Assembly (NCBI GenBank): GCA_046328115.1
Contig: JAXLXE010000001.1
Span: forward strand, 2,604,001-2,668,000
Source of the DNA: JAXLXE01 sp046328115
GTDB lineage: Bacteria > Chloroflexota > UBA6077 > JACCZL01
Direction: 5' to 3'
DNA length: 64,000 nt
Part shown: piece after piece, positions 33,866 to 42,932 of the stretch
Numbering within the stretch: position 1 is the first letter of the stretch
How the letters are laid out: the number at the start of each line of letters is the position of its first letter
The notes under the pieces: generated by a model
The model's database searches: none
The model's input: only the letters and a program-made list of their open reading frames with translations
Told to the model about the DNA's origin: nothing
Translations under genes and position numbers: made by a program

Positions 33866-36853
33866 ATGAATACAGCGCACCTGGGATCGAGTCTTGCACG
33901 CCTCACCCGACGAGCCGTCCGCGCCAGCTCCGTTCTGGTCACGGCCGCGTTGCTGCTTTCTCTCATCAAGCCAGACGACGGCGTCGCGGCAACGCCCCCA
34001 CCGGCCGGAACGATCTCCGGCTTCGTCTTCGATGATGCCAACCGCAACGGTATCTTCGACAACGGCGAGGGCAAACTGGGGAACGTCGGCGTGACGTTGC
34101 TCACGGACGGCCGAACCACGCTCACGAATTCCAACGGCGTGTACCGATTCGATGGCGCAGCCGTCAATTTCACGCACAGCGTACGCATCAACCTGCCGAC
34201 GGGCGCGACGAACACAACGCCGTTGCAGGTGGCCGTGACTCTCAACGCCACGGTTGGCCGAGATGACGTGAACTTCGGCATTGCCGGTGCCGTCTCAAGC
34301 TCGGCCGCCTTCGTCACGGGCGTCGTCTTCGACGACACCAAGAACCGCAACAGCAAGTTTGACGACAACGAAGTTGGCGTGTCCGGTGTCACCGTAGCCC
34401 TGGAACGGGCGGACGGCACAGCCGCGCTCCGCACGGCCGTCACGGACGCCAATGGCCGCTACCGCTTCGACTCAGTGGTCCCCCAGGGCCAGTTCCTGGT
34501 CTCCATCACCGTGCCCGCCGATTTCGAGGCCACCACAACCCGCCAGCGCGAGGCCGTGGTCACCGGCAGCAGCGGGTCCGTCATCAACTTCGGCATTGCC
34601 CGCGCCAACATCAACTCGCGCTTCCTCGTGGGACTAGTCTTTGACGACAAGGACCAGAACGGCATCCGCGGGCTGAACGAGGACGGCCGCCAGGACATCA
34701 ACCTCCGCCTGGAGCGCGTGGACGACACCGAAAGCTCCCGCAGCACCAAGACGGACGGCAGCGGCAAGTACAAGTTCCAGGATCTCACGCCAGGCACCTA
34801 CGTGCTCACGCTCAGCGTCCCCACCAACTCCATCGCCACTACGTCCACTCGCCGCGAGATCAGCGTGGGCCAGAAGTTCGACTCCGTAGAGGACTTCGGC
34901 CTGTTCGACGCCACCACGGCCAATGCCACGGCCACGGCCATCGCGGCCACCGCCACCTCAGTGTCGCAGACGGGGATTCTCCCCAACGGCGACCCAGATC
35001 CAAACACGCCCGCCGGCCGTGCCGCCGCGGCGGCCAAGGCCGCGTCACAGGCCGCCGCCACCGCCACGGCGGTCGCCGCCACCGCCACGGCCAATCGCCC
35101 CACGTCCACCGCCACACCCTCAATCCTCCAGCGCGTGCGCTCGCTTGCGATCCCCCGCACTGCCAGGTTCCTGTTGCGCGCCGTGGAGCAGCAGAAGCTC
35201 TCCCGTCAGGGGCCCACGAAGCGAACGGACGTCATCGCCGAGGGTGTGCTGATCACCCCTGATCAGATCTCCCTCAAAATCCTCCGCAACGAAGTCTCAG
35301 AAGAGTACGTGGTCCTTGGCCAACGCGCCTTCTTGCAGAGCGCCGCCACGGGCGGCGAGTGGAAGGACATCCCCTTCGCCGAGGTGCGCAAACAGATCGA
35401 GGTGCTCCTCGCACTGGACGCCTTGAACGCGCTGCGGTACGTGGAGAACGCCCAGGACGGCGGCGAGGTCACGGTGGATGGCGTCAAGGCCACCCAGTAC
35501 ACCGCGGACATCAACACCCTGGCCATGTGGGAGGCCACAGTGCGCCGGGACGCCGCGCCCGCCCCCGTGGCGCAGGACATGAAGATCATCACCTTCGTCG
35601 CGAACGACGACCGCATCGTGCGATCTCAGCGTGTTGCGGCCACCGTGCTCCTACCCGTGAGCGACCCCAGCGAGATCCAGGCGCCGATTGACGTCAACGC
35701 CACCATCAGCCTGATCGACGTGAATCGCCCGCTCACCATCGTGGCGCCGGCGCTGCCATCGCCAACGGCCATCCCAACCGCCGCGGCCGCGGCGGGCACC
35801 CCTGGCCCAGCGGCCGCGCCCGGCGGCGCTCCAGGTGCTGCGCCGGCGCGTGGAACCCCTGGCACCGGCCGCGACCAGCTCACACCCACGCCCGGCACGG
35901 ACATCGAGCAGCCAGAGGGCACGCCAGGCCCCGCGCCAGCACAGCCGGCGCCCGCCGAGCAGGCTCCTCCCGGCCAGCGCGAGCAGCAACAGGCAGCCGA
36001 GCGTGCGCTCGTGGCGCTCGCCTCCGGCGGCACCCCGCGATCCAACTCCATCGCCCGCGGAGACAGCATCCTGCTGGACGTGCCATTCCGCACCCAGCAA
36101 GACGGCACCGGCTACATGGAGAGCAACTCCGGTCCCGCCAGCCTATCCATGGTCCTCGCCTCATACGGCATCGAGGTAGCCCTGGGAGACTTGCGAGCCC
36201 TGGTCAACGGTCTGGAGAGCAACTACACCACCTCTTCGCGACCTCGTATGGAAACCCTTGGCCGTATCGCCGAGCGCGGTGGTCTGAACGTTGTGGACCT
36301 GTACCGCGGCCCACGCTTCAATGAATGGTCGGTCGGCGGGATCCGTGAGATGATCCGTCGTGGCTTCCCCGTGGTCACCCTGGTCCAGGGAGCCGTCCTG
36401 CCCGGCGGTACCCCCGCGGGCACGGCCCGCGAGCGATTCGTGACCATCATCGGCATAGACGGCGACGAGCTGATCTACCACGATCCCGCCTATCCGGATG
36501 AGGGCACCGGCGCCGCTCGGCGGATGTCCGCCCGCGCGCTCGAGCAGGGCTGGCTGGCGGCGTCCACCGCACGCCTGGCGGCAGGGTTCTCGCAGGGCCA
36601 GGACGGTCGCGGGCTGCTGGACGCGGGCCGAGCGGATGAAGGCCGCGGCACACCCGGCGCCACGCCCCGGACGGGCGCCAGCCCCACCGCGCGTATCGAG
36701 GGCACCGTGGCAATCCTTGCCACCATCCCGCCCGCGTCAACGCCAGCCGCGCCAGAGAATCCCTTCGGGCTACCCGTTCATCCGCTCCTCATAGTCTTCT
36801 GGCTGGTACTCGTCTTACTCCTGGTGGCCATCCTGCTCAGAAGCCTCAGATAG
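33866..36853 (+). CDS. SdrD-like repeat surface protein with C39-like domain and C-terminal anchor
   Basis: 995 residues. Signal peptide (about 20-42), then three SdrD-B/Cna-B-like beta domains, each starting with a GFVFDDxNxNG-type calcium loop (near 50, 150 and 255). Next come an Ala/Thr linker, a mixed domain of about 210 residues (EGVLITPDQISLKIL onward), a Pro-rich stalk, a C39-peptidase-like domain (about 735-880) and a final transmembrane helix (PLLIVFWLVLVLLLVAI). The C39 Cys position is Ser (S755 in ESNSGPASL) and the usual His-tyrosine segment reads ERFVTIIGID, so protease activity is doubtful. Probably a cell-surface protein held by its C-terminal helix. Confidence 0.82.
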   Translation: MNTAHLGSSLARLTRRAVRASSVLVTAALLLSLIKPDDGVAATPPPAGTISGFVFDDANRNGIFDNGEGKLGNVGVTLLTDGRTTLTNSNGVYRFDGAAVNFTHSVRINLPTGATNTTPLQVAVTLNATVGRDDVNFGIAGAVSSSAAFVTGVVFDDTKNRNSKFDDNEVGVSGVTVALERADGTAALRTAVTDANGRYRFDSVVPQGQFLVSITVPADFEATTTRQREAVVTGSSGSVINFGIARANINSRFLVGLVFDDKDQNGIRGLNEDGRQDINLRLERVDDTESSRSTKTDGSGKYKFQDLTPGTYVLTLSVPTNSIATTSTRREISVGQKFDSVEDFGLFDATTANATATAIAATATSVSQTGILPNGDPDPNTPAGRAAAAAKAASQAAATATAVAATATANRPTSTATPSILQRVRSLAIPRTARFLLRAVEQQKLSRQGPTKRTDVIAEGVLITPDQISLKILRNEVSEEYVVLGQRAFLQSAATGGEWKDIPFAEVRKQIEVLLALDALNALRYVENAQDGGEVTVDGVKATQYTADINTLAMWEATVRRDAAPAPVAQDMKIITFVANDDRIVRSQRVAATVLLPVSDPSEIQAPIDVNATISLIDVNRPLTIVAPALPSPTAIPTAAAAAGTPGPAAAPGGAPGAAPARGTPGTGRDQLTPTPGTDIEQPEGTPGPAPAQPAPAEQAPPGQREQQQAAERALVALASGGTPRSNSIARGDSILLDVPFRTQQDGTGYMESNSGPASLSMVLASYGIEVALGDLRALVNGLESNYTTSSRPRMETLGRIAERGGLNVVDLYRGPRFNEWSVGGIREMIRRGFPVVTLVQGAVLPGGTPAGTARERFVTIIGIDGDELIYHDPAYPDEGTGAARRMSARALEQGWLAASTARLAAGFSQGQDGRGLLDAGRADEGRGTPGATPRTGASPTARIEGTVAILATIPPASTPAAPENPFGLPVHPLLIVFWLVLVLLLVAILLRSLR

Positions 36854-36861
36854 CCCTGGGT

Positions 36862-36887
36862 GAGCGGGGGAAGCGCTTCCCCCGCTC
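36862..36887 (+). terminator. Palindromic hairpin after the surface-protein gene
   Basis: A 26-base perfect palindrome with arms GAGCGGGGGAAGC and GCTTCCCCCGCTC begins eight bases after the stop. It folds as an 11-bp stem with a GCGC loop. No U tract follows. Confidence 0.6.
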
Positions 36888-36941
36888 GCCAACCGCTATC
36901 CTCCGGGACCAGCCGCGCTCCGCGGCACGCCCGGAGGAACC

Positions 36942-37418
36942 ATGAGCGCGAACGACCCCCAGACTCTGATCTCCGCCATCGCCGCGGCTGGCGAGGAATT
37001 CGCGGCGCTCGTCGAGTCGCTGACGCCAGTTCAGTTCCACCGCCGGCCGGAACCGGACGCATGGTCCGCGGCGGAGATCGCCGGTCACGTCTCGGAAGCA
37101 CCGGTGACGTTCGCCGCACACGCCCTGCGCGTCGCGGCGAATCCGGGCGCGGCCGTGGGGCGGGCCCTGGACGAGCCGGGCCGACTCGCCGCACTGAAGC
37201 GACTGGGCAACGCCGGCCCGAGCGAAGCAGGCGCTCTCGTCAGACAGGGCGTGGGGCAGGCCGTAGAAATGCTCAGCACCATGCCCGCGGAGGGCTGGCA
37301 GGCCCTGGGCCAGAGCGCCCGCCTGGGCGCCGTCCCCATGCTCCAGTTCATCGACAGCGTCGTGCTCCAGCACATCCGCGGCCACATCACCCAGGCCCGC
37401 GAGGCCGCCGGCGCCTGA
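36942..37418 (+). CDS. DinB superfamily (four-helix bundle) protein
   Basis: 158 residues with the DinB/YfiT four-helix layout: an N-terminal helix, FHRRPEPDAWSAAEIAGHVSEA with the first metal histidine, and a C-terminal HIRGHITQA with the two others. The family includes thiol transferases (bacillithiol, mycothiol) and metal hydrolases; the HxxxH at the end is preserved, so metal binding is likely. GGAGGAACC lies just before ATG 36942. No neighbour hints at the thiol or substrate. Confidence 0.82.
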   Translation: MSANDPQTLISAIAAAGEEFAALVESLTPVQFHRRPEPDAWSAAEIAGHVSEAPVTFAAHALRVAANPGAAVGRALDEPGRLAALKRLGNAGPSEAGALVRQGVGQAVEMLSTMPAEGWQALGQSARLGAVPMLQFIDSVVLQHIRGHITQAREAAGA

Positions 37419-37425
37419 GCGCTGC

Positions 37426-37451
37426 GCCCCGGGGCCAAACGGCCCCGGGGC
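37426..37451. terminator. Bidirectional hairpin between convergent genes
   Basis: GCCCCGGGGCC (37426-37436) and GGCCCCGGGGC (37441-37451) pair perfectly over 11 bases around AAAC. It lies exactly between the stops of the DinB-like gene (+) and the E2 gene (-) and can end both transcripts. Confidence 0.65.
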
Positions 37452-37458
37452 CTCCAGG

Positions 37459-38676
37459 TCAGATCAGCATGCGGAGCGGGGACTCCAGCAGCGACTTGAT
37501 CCGCTGCAGGAACCGCGCGCCCGTCGCGCCGTCCAGCGCGCGGTGGTCCACCGAGAGCGTCAGCCGCATCCGCTCGCGCGGTACGAGCTGTCCCTCCACA
37601 TAGGCCGGCTCCGTCGCCACGCCACCAACGGCCAGAATCGCCGCCTCCGGTGGATTGATCACCGCCGTGAACTGCTCCACGCCAAACATGCCCAGGTTGC
37701 TCACCGTGAACGTGCCTCCGGTAAGCTCGGCTGGTGCCAGCTTGCCGGCCCGCGCGCGTTCCGCCAGATCACGAGTGGCGCGCGAGATCTCGCCAAGCGA
37801 CGCCCGATCCGCGTCTCGTACCACCGGTACCACCAGACCATTCTCCAGTGCCACGGCAATGCCCACGTGGATGCGTGACTTCCGCAGCAGCCGGTCGCCG
37901 CCGTACGAGACGTTCACCTCCGGCATCGCCCTCAGCGACAACGCCGCGGCCTTCACGATGAAGTCATTCACTGAGATCCGGCCCGCCTCACCCGCGTCCG
38001 TCAGTTGCTGGTTCATCTGCGCTCGGACCTGCACCAGCGCCGACACGTCCACAACGGACGTCACATAGAAGTGCGGAGCGGTCTGCATGGACTCGGTCAG
38101 CCGCCGCGCGATCGTACGCCGCATGCCGGAGAGGGGGATCTCCTGGATCGTCTGGTCCGGCCCGTCGGTCACAAGCGGCTGGGCCGCCGCGGCGGGCACT
38201 TCCACCAGCGCGGTCTCCACGTCAGAGCGCGTCACCCGACCATGCGGCCCGGTGCCCTGGATTCGGTGGAGATCCAGTCCGCGCTCACGCGCGATCCGCC
38301 GCGCCATTGGCGATGCCCGCACACCGTCCGGAGACGGCCCCGATTCCGCGACGGTTGGAATGCGGGCGGGCACCGGTTCCGGTTGAGACGCGGGAGCCGG
38401 CGCGGGCATCGTCACCGCGGGAGCGTCCGTCGCTGAGACTCCGTTCTGGCCGATCAGCGCAATCGGCTGTCCGATCGGTACGGTCTGTCCAACTGGCACG
38501 AGGACCTGCTGGAGCACGCCTGACTCGTATGCCTCGAGCTCCATGGTGGCCTTGTCGGTCTCGATCTCCACCAGGATCTCGCCCCTGTCCACGTGATCGC
38601 CCGGCTGCTTCAGCCAGCGCGATACAGTGCCCTCCAGCATCGTGTCGCTCAGCCGCGGCATCGTCACCTCAGCCAC
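37459..38676 (-). CDS. pdhC: Dihydrolipoamide acyltransferase, E2 of a 2-oxoacid dehydrogenase
   Basis: 405-residue E2 that takes the acyl group from E1 to CoA. One lipoyl domain with the lipoylated lysine in ETDKATM (K42), one E1/E3-binding domain (ASPMARRIARERG...GRVTRSDVE) and the catalytic domain ending in VDHRALDGATG, with the HxxxDG active site. GTG 38676 has GGGGGAG upstream and overlaps the E1beta stop by eight bases. Pyruvate is the default substrate, but acetoin or branched-chain oxoacids are not excluded. E3 is not in the window. Confidence 0.93.
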   Translation of the reverse strand: MAEVTMPRLSDTMLEGTVSRWLKQPGDHVDRGEILVEIETDKATMELEAYESGVLQQVLVPVGQTVPIGQPIALIGQNGVSATDAPAVTMPAPAPASQPEPVPARIPTVAESGPSPDGVRASPMARRIARERGLDLHRIQGTGPHGRVTRSDVETALVEVPAAAAQPLVTDGPDQTIQEIPLSGMRRTIARRLTESMQTAPHFYVTSVVDVSALVQVRAQMNQQLTDAGEAGRISVNDFIVKAAALSLRAMPEVNVSYGGDRLLRKSRIHVGIAVALENGLVVPVVRDADRASLGEISRATRDLAERARAGKLAPAELTGGTFTVSNLGMFGVEQFTAVINPPEAAILAVGGVATEPAYVEGQLVPRERMRLTLSVDHRALDGATGARFLQRIKSLLESPLRMLI

Positions 38677-39694
38677 GAGCCAAGCTCCCCCGCCCACGAG
38701 CCCCGCCCGAGGCTGCCAGCGTTGCGCGCACGGCGCTCACGAGGTGCTGCGCCGTGGGCAGCGCCGCGATCTCCATGTTCTTCGCGTAGGGCAGAGGCAC
38801 CTCTGCCGCGCCGATCCGACGCACCGGGGCATCCAGCCAGTCAAACGCCAGCTCCTGGATGCTCGCGGCCACCTCCGCGCCAACCCCGTATGACCGCCAG
38901 TCCTCCTCGAAGACCACCGCGCGATTCGTCTTGCGCACCGAGGCAGCGACAGTCTCACGGTCCAGCGGCCGAAGCGACCGCAGGTCTACCACCTCGGCGT
39001 CGATGCCCTCTGCCGCGAGCTGCTCCGCCACGTTAAGCGCCACCGCGGCCATCCGCGAGTACGAGACAATCGTGACGTCTGTGCCCGGTCTCGTGATGGC
39101 GGCCTTCCCAATCGGGATCAATCCCTCGTCCGGCCCGTCCGCTGGCACGTCACCCTTCGTGTTGTAGAGCGCCAGGTTCTCCAGAAACAGCACCGGATCG
39201 TCGTCGCGGATCGCGGACTTCAGCAGCCCCCGCGCGTCCGCCGGTGTGGACGGCGCCACCACCTTCATCCCCGGCGTGTGGGCAAACCAGACCTCAAAGT
39301 TCTGGGAGTGTGTCGCGGCGAGCTGCTGGCCACCGCCACCGGGCGTGCGGATCACCAGCGGCACCCGCGCCTGCCCACCGAACATATAGTGGATCTTGGC
39401 CGCGTGGTTCACGATCTGGTCCAGGGCCAGCAGGATGAAATTAATGGTCATGATCTCGACCACCGGCCGCAGTCCCAGCATCGCCGCGCCCACCGCCATG
39501 CCCACGAAGCCCTCTTCGGCAATCGGCGTATCGCGCACCCGTCGGGCACCAAACTCCTGAAGCAACCCCGCCGTAATCTTGTAGGAGCCCTCAAAGACCC
39601 CTATCTCCTCGCCCATCAGCACCACGTTCTCATCGCGGTGCATCTCGTCGCGGAGCGTGTTCCGCAGCGCCTCGCGGTACGTTAGCTCAGGCAT
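38669..39694 (-). CDS. pdhB: 2-oxoacid dehydrogenase E1 component, beta subunit
   Basis: 341-residue transketolase-like subunit forming the thiamine-diphosphate enzyme with E1alpha. The pyrimidine-domain glutamate is in LMGEEIGVFEG, and the family stretch RPVVEIMTINF is followed by the GGQARVPLVIRTPGGGG loop and the C-terminal domain (ITRPGTDVTIVSYSRM). ATG 39694 overlaps the E1alpha stop by eight bases, and this gene's own stop overlaps E2 by eight, so the three proteins are translated in series. Confidence 0.94.
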   Translation of the reverse strand: MPELTYREALRNTLRDEMHRDENVVLMGEEIGVFEGSYKITAGLLQEFGARRVRDTPIAEEGFVGMAVGAAMLGLRPVVEIMTINFILLALDQIVNHAAKIHYMFGGQARVPLVIRTPGGGGQQLAATHSQNFEVWFAHTPGMKVVAPSTPADARGLLKSAIRDDDPVLFLENLALYNTKGDVPADGPDEGLIPIGKAAITRPGTDVTIVSYSRMAAVALNVAEQLAAEGIDAEVVDLRSLRPLDRETVAASVRKTNRAVVFEEDWRSYGVGAEVAASIQELAFDWLDAPVRRIGAAEVPLPYAKNMEIAALPTAQHLVSAVRATLAASGGARGRGSLARG

Positions 39695-40838
39695 CCGCGC
39701 TTGCTCCCGTGTGGGCTCCGGGCAGCGACCGGTCCACGTTTGGAACTTCCGTCGCGTAGTCAAACGTGAACAGATCCGACGGATCCGGGGCGGCCGCCGC
39801 GTCTGCGAACGCCACGCACTCGTCTACAAGCTCATCCGTGGATTCCGCGATCTCGCGAATCCCATCTTCGTCCAGCACGCCGGCTGCACGTAGCTCCCGG
39901 CCAAACGCGATCAAGGGATCCAGAGACCGCCAGCGCTGGACCTCCTCTTCAGGGCGGTACCGCGCCGGGTCTACCACGGAGTGGCCCCGGAAGCGGTAGC
40001 TCACCGCCTCCAGCAGCGTCGGCAGACTCTCACGCCGTCCGTGCTCCACGGCCCGGCGCATGGCCGCCCGAACGGCCAGCACGTCATTCCCATCCACCCG
40101 TTCGCTCCGCATGTCAAACGCGCTTGCCTTGCGGTAGATCTCGGCAACCGCCGAAGCACGCTCAACCGTGGTGCCCATGCCGTAGAGGTTGTTCACCACC
40201 AGAAAGATCACCGGCAGCTTCCAGAGCTGCGCCAGATTCAATGATTCGTGGAACGCGCCGATGTTCGTGGTGGCGTCACCCATCTGGCACAGCACCACGG
40301 AGTCCTCGCCCCGGTAGGTGATCGCCATGGCCGCGCCGGTGGCCAGCGGGAGCTGCCCGCCCACGATGGCGTAACCGCCCATGAAACGCGAGGGCGCGTC
40401 AAACAGGTGCATGGAGCCGCCCCGCCCGCGCGAAACTCCGGCCTCCTTGCCAAACAGCTCAGCCATCACCGCCCGAGGGTCAACGCCCCTGGCAAGGATG
40501 TATCCGTGCTCGCGGTAGTTCGTGAAGACATAGTCACGCTCCGCCAGCTCGGACATCACGCCAACCACGGTTGCCTCTTCACCCAAATTGAGGTGGCAGT
40601 AGCCGCCGATCTTGGCGCGCGTGTACATCTCGCCCGTCTTCTCTTCAAACCGCCGAATCAGCACCATCTGCCGATACAGCGAGACCAGCGTCTCCGTGGT
40701 CTCGCCAGATTCCGCGAGCCCAGAGTGGTGGGCCTCAGCCACGCCGTTGGTTAGCGGCGACGCGGCACCGTTGGCAGCGCTCGAGCGGCCAGCGCGCTGC
40801 GTGGCGGGCACTCTGGGCCCACCCATGTCTCTTGCCAT
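39687..40838 (-). CDS. pdhA: 2-oxoacid dehydrogenase E1 component, alpha subunit
   Basis: 383-residue subunit that binds thiamine diphosphate and magnesium through VLCQMGDATTN...LVVNN (the GDx-NN motif with Ala in place of the third Gly). Other family signs are RFEEKTGEMY, REHGYILARG and RGRGGSMHLFD. The N-terminal 45 residues are Ala/Gly-rich and not part of the fold. ATG 40838 has GAGAGGG just before it and lies eight bases after the CBS gene's stop. Pyruvate and acetoin enzymes are both close relatives. Confidence 0.93.
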   Translation of the reverse strand: MARDMGGPRVPATQRAGRSSAANGAASPLTNGVAEAHHSGLAESGETTETLVSLYRQMVLIRRFEEKTGEMYTRAKIGGYCHLNLGEEATVVGVMSELAERDYVFTNYREHGYILARGVDPRAVMAELFGKEAGVSRGRGGSMHLFDAPSRFMGGYAIVGGQLPLATGAAMAITYRGEDSVVLCQMGDATTNIGAFHESLNLAQLWKLPVIFLVVNNLYGMGTTVERASAVAEIYRKASAFDMRSERVDGNDVLAVRAAMRRAVEHGRRESLPTLLEAVSYRFRGHSVVDPARYRPEEEVQRWRSLDPLIAFGRELRAAGVLDEDGIREIAESTDELVDECVAFADAAAAPDPSDLFTFDYATEVPNVDRSLPGAHTGASADA

Positions 40839-40846
40839 GTCCCTCT

Positions 40847-41311
40847 CTACATTCCGGGGTGAATGCGCTCGTGTCTGAATCGGCCCTCAGTGCCGCATTT
40901 CCAGCATCGGTCCGGGGAGACCTTCGCGCGAGTCGTCTCGCCACACACTTCACAGATCCAGTGAAGCGTCAGCTCCCGCACGATGTCCGACCGGCTCACG
41001 ATCCCCACAAGCTCTCCGTCCGCGACCACCGGCACGCGGCGGACCTTCCTCTCGATCAGCAGAAAGCGGACTTCCTCGACGTCAGTGTCTGGTGAAACGC
41101 TGATGATGCCCGGAGACATCACGTCACGCGCAGTCCGACCCTGGCGCGCCAACAGATCAAACTCACTGACCATGCCAATCACGGCGCCGTTCGCGCTACG
41201 CACGGGTACGGCACTGACGCGACGCTCGGTCAACAGCTCGGCCACGTCGATCACTGTGGCGTCCTCGGACACGGTGATCACGTTGCGCGTCATGATCTGA
41301 CGGACCTTCAT
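40847..41311 (-). CDS. CBS-domain pair with C-terminal zinc ribbon
   Basis: 154 residues: two CBS motifs (MTRNVITVSEDATVIDV... and VMSPGIISVSPDTDVEEV...) that form one Bateman module, usually binding AMP/ATP or related nucleotides, then a four-cysteine zinc ribbon (CEVCG near residue 122 and CWKCG near 137). It starts at ATG 41311 with GGAG upstream. It is the first gene of the operon with E1alpha, E1beta and E2, eight bases before E1alpha. An energy-state sensor for the dehydrogenase or its expression is a reasonable inference. Confidence 0.9.
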   Translation of the reverse strand: MKVRQIMTRNVITVSEDATVIDVAELLTERRVSAVPVRSANGAVIGMVSEFDLLARQGRTARDVMSPGIISVSPDTDVEEVRFLLIERKVRRVPVVADGELVGIVSRSDIVRELTLHWICEVCGETTRAKVSPDRCWKCGTEGRFRHERIHPGM

Positions 41312-41410
41312 CCGCTCCTGCTCCCTCCACTGCCACCCCACTGTGACCGTCGTGAGGGTAACACACCTGATTCCGCCACAGGCCTTCGCCTGCCGCGTTC
41401 TGATGGTGCT

Positions 41411-41424
41411 GACGTGTTAACGTC
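41411..41424. promoter_or_regulatory. Inverted repeat upstream of the CBS-pdh operon
   Basis: GACGT and ACGTC flank a GTTA spacer, 100 bases before the CBS start and just beyond the stop of the protease gene, which reads in the same direction. It may be an operator of the operon; a weak terminator is the alternative. Confidence 0.35.
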
Positions 41425-41435
41425 GGAAGCAGGGC

Positions 41436-42812
41436 TTAAGGCGTCGCGCTGGCCTTATTGATCAGCGCCTTCGCCAGATTGATGGGTCGGATCAGCCCCA
41501 GCTTGCCGCTTGTCTCCTGATCGGACCTGCCGGCGGTGGGCACGCCAATGAGCTCGCCCGCGGCATTGATCGCCGTCCCGCCGCTATTGCCACGATTGAT
41601 CTCCGTATCCGTCTTGAAGTACGGCGGGTCAGTCGGCGTCCTGCGAAACGGCCCAGAGTAGATCCCGCGCGTCACCGTCACGGTGTTCCCCCCGAGGCCC
41701 GGGTAGCCGATGATCGTGATGGGGTCGCCTATCTGCACTGAGTCAGAGTTGCCCAGCGGAACCACCGCCAGTCCCAACGCCTGGGGCAGCGGTCTGCCGT
41801 CGAACATGCTGATGATTTGCAGCACCGAAAAGTCCAGGCCCGCGTCGTCCGCCACCACCTTCGCTTTGAACTTGGGCTCAGCCGGGGCGCCCTCGGAAGG
41901 GGGCACCGCGATGATCACATCCTCCCCCTTATTCAGCAGCACCCCATTGTCGTCAGACACCACGTGATGGTTTGTCAGCACGTGCCCCCGCGCGGACACC
42001 ACCGTGCCTGACCCCGTGCTAAACGAGCTAGGCCCCGCCTTCGCCAGGATCCGCACCGAGCCGCCGAGCCCGCGCACCAGCCCTGGGTCGCGGCCGTCCT
42101 TTGACACCGGCGGAGCCGCGGGCGGGGCCGCCACGGGTGGGGCCGCCGCGGCGGTCGGCGGCGGAGGGGGAGCAGTCGGTTTCGCCGCCACCGGCGCGGC
42201 TGTTGGCGGCACCTGCGTGGCCCGCGCAACCACCGGCGTGGGGCCCGGCGTTGGCGTCGCGCGCGCCGTCGAAGCTCCGCGAACCACCAGCACGCCGGTC
42301 ACGGCGACGCCGCCCAGCAGGACCGCGGCCACTCCAATGAGCACGATGGCCACGCTGAGGCCAGACGACCCGCGCCGCGGCGGCGCCGCGGCGCGGTGCA
42401 CCGGCACCGCCATCGGGGCCACGGCAGGCGCCATCTGCCGGGGCACTTCCACCGGTCGGCCGGGAGCCAGCATAGTCTCGGCGGTGTCCGGCCCGGTCGC
42501 CGGCCTGGCCTCCCGGGCCTCCACGGCAAGCGTTGTGCCACCAATTCTGATCTGGGCGCCCGGCGCAATCAGCGTGGTGTTGCCACCCACCCGCCGCCCG
42601 TCCACGTACGTGCCGTTCTGGCTCCCCAGGTCGCGCAAGAAAAGATCGCCCTCGCTGGACCACACCACCAGATGCTGGCGCGACACATTGGGGTCCGGCA
42701 CGATCAGGTCGTTATCCGGCGACCTCCCCACCCGCAGTCCATGCGGCGGGATGAGGTGGCGCGATCCCCCCAGGACGATGAACGCTTCCGGCGTGGACAC
42801 CAGTCTACTCAT
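41436..42812 (-). CDS. FHA domain-trypsin-like membrane serine protease
   Basis: 458 residues. An FHA domain (GRSPDNDL near 29-36, SRQH 44-47, GSQNGTY 63-69) in the cytoplasm should read phospho-threonine. One transmembrane helix (about 153-178), a Pro/Ala-rich stalk (about 180-237), then an HtrA-like trypsin domain outside the cell: H283 in TNHHVV, D327 in GLDFSVL and S410 in RGNSGGTA. No PDZ domain. The layout fits a signal-controlled extracytoplasmic protease. Start at ATG 42812. Confidence 0.9.
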   Translation of the reverse strand: MSRLVSTPEAFIVLGGSRHLIPPHGLRVGRSPDNDLIVPDPNVSRQHLVVWSSEGDLFLRDLGSQNGTYVDGRRVGGNTTLIAPGAQIRIGGTTLAVEAREARPATGPDTAETMLAPGRPVEVPRQMAPAVAPMAVPVHRAAAPPRRGSSGLSVAIVLIGVAAVLLGGVAVTGVLVVRGASTARATPTPGPTPVVARATQVPPTAAPVAAKPTAPPPPPTAAAAPPVAAPPAAPPVSKDGRDPGLVRGLGGSVRILAKAGPSSFSTGSGTVVSARGHVLTNHHVVSDDNGVLLNKGEDVIIAVPPSEGAPAEPKFKAKVVADDAGLDFSVLQIISMFDGRPLPQALGLAVVPLGNSDSVQIGDPITIIGYPGLGGNTVTVTRGIYSGPFRRTPTDPPYFKTDTEINRGNSGGTAINAAGELIGVPTAGRSDQETSGKLGLIRPINLAKALINKASATP

Positions 42813-42917
42813 CCGAATTCACGGGGCCAGGCTGTACCCGATCCGGCAGCGCCTGCTGGCTCCGGACACCGACGGGCCGGCGTTTCAGACCCGAACGCCG
42901 AGCGCCGCGCGCGTGAG

Positions 42918-42923
42918 TATAGT
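42918..42923 (+). promoter_or_regulatory. -10 element implying a leaderless methyltransferase mRNA
   Basis: TATAGT ends nine bases before ATG 42933, so transcription would start at or within two or three bases of the ATG. No ribosome site is visible in the gap. Confidence 0.5.
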
Positions 42924-42932
42924 CCACGCGAA

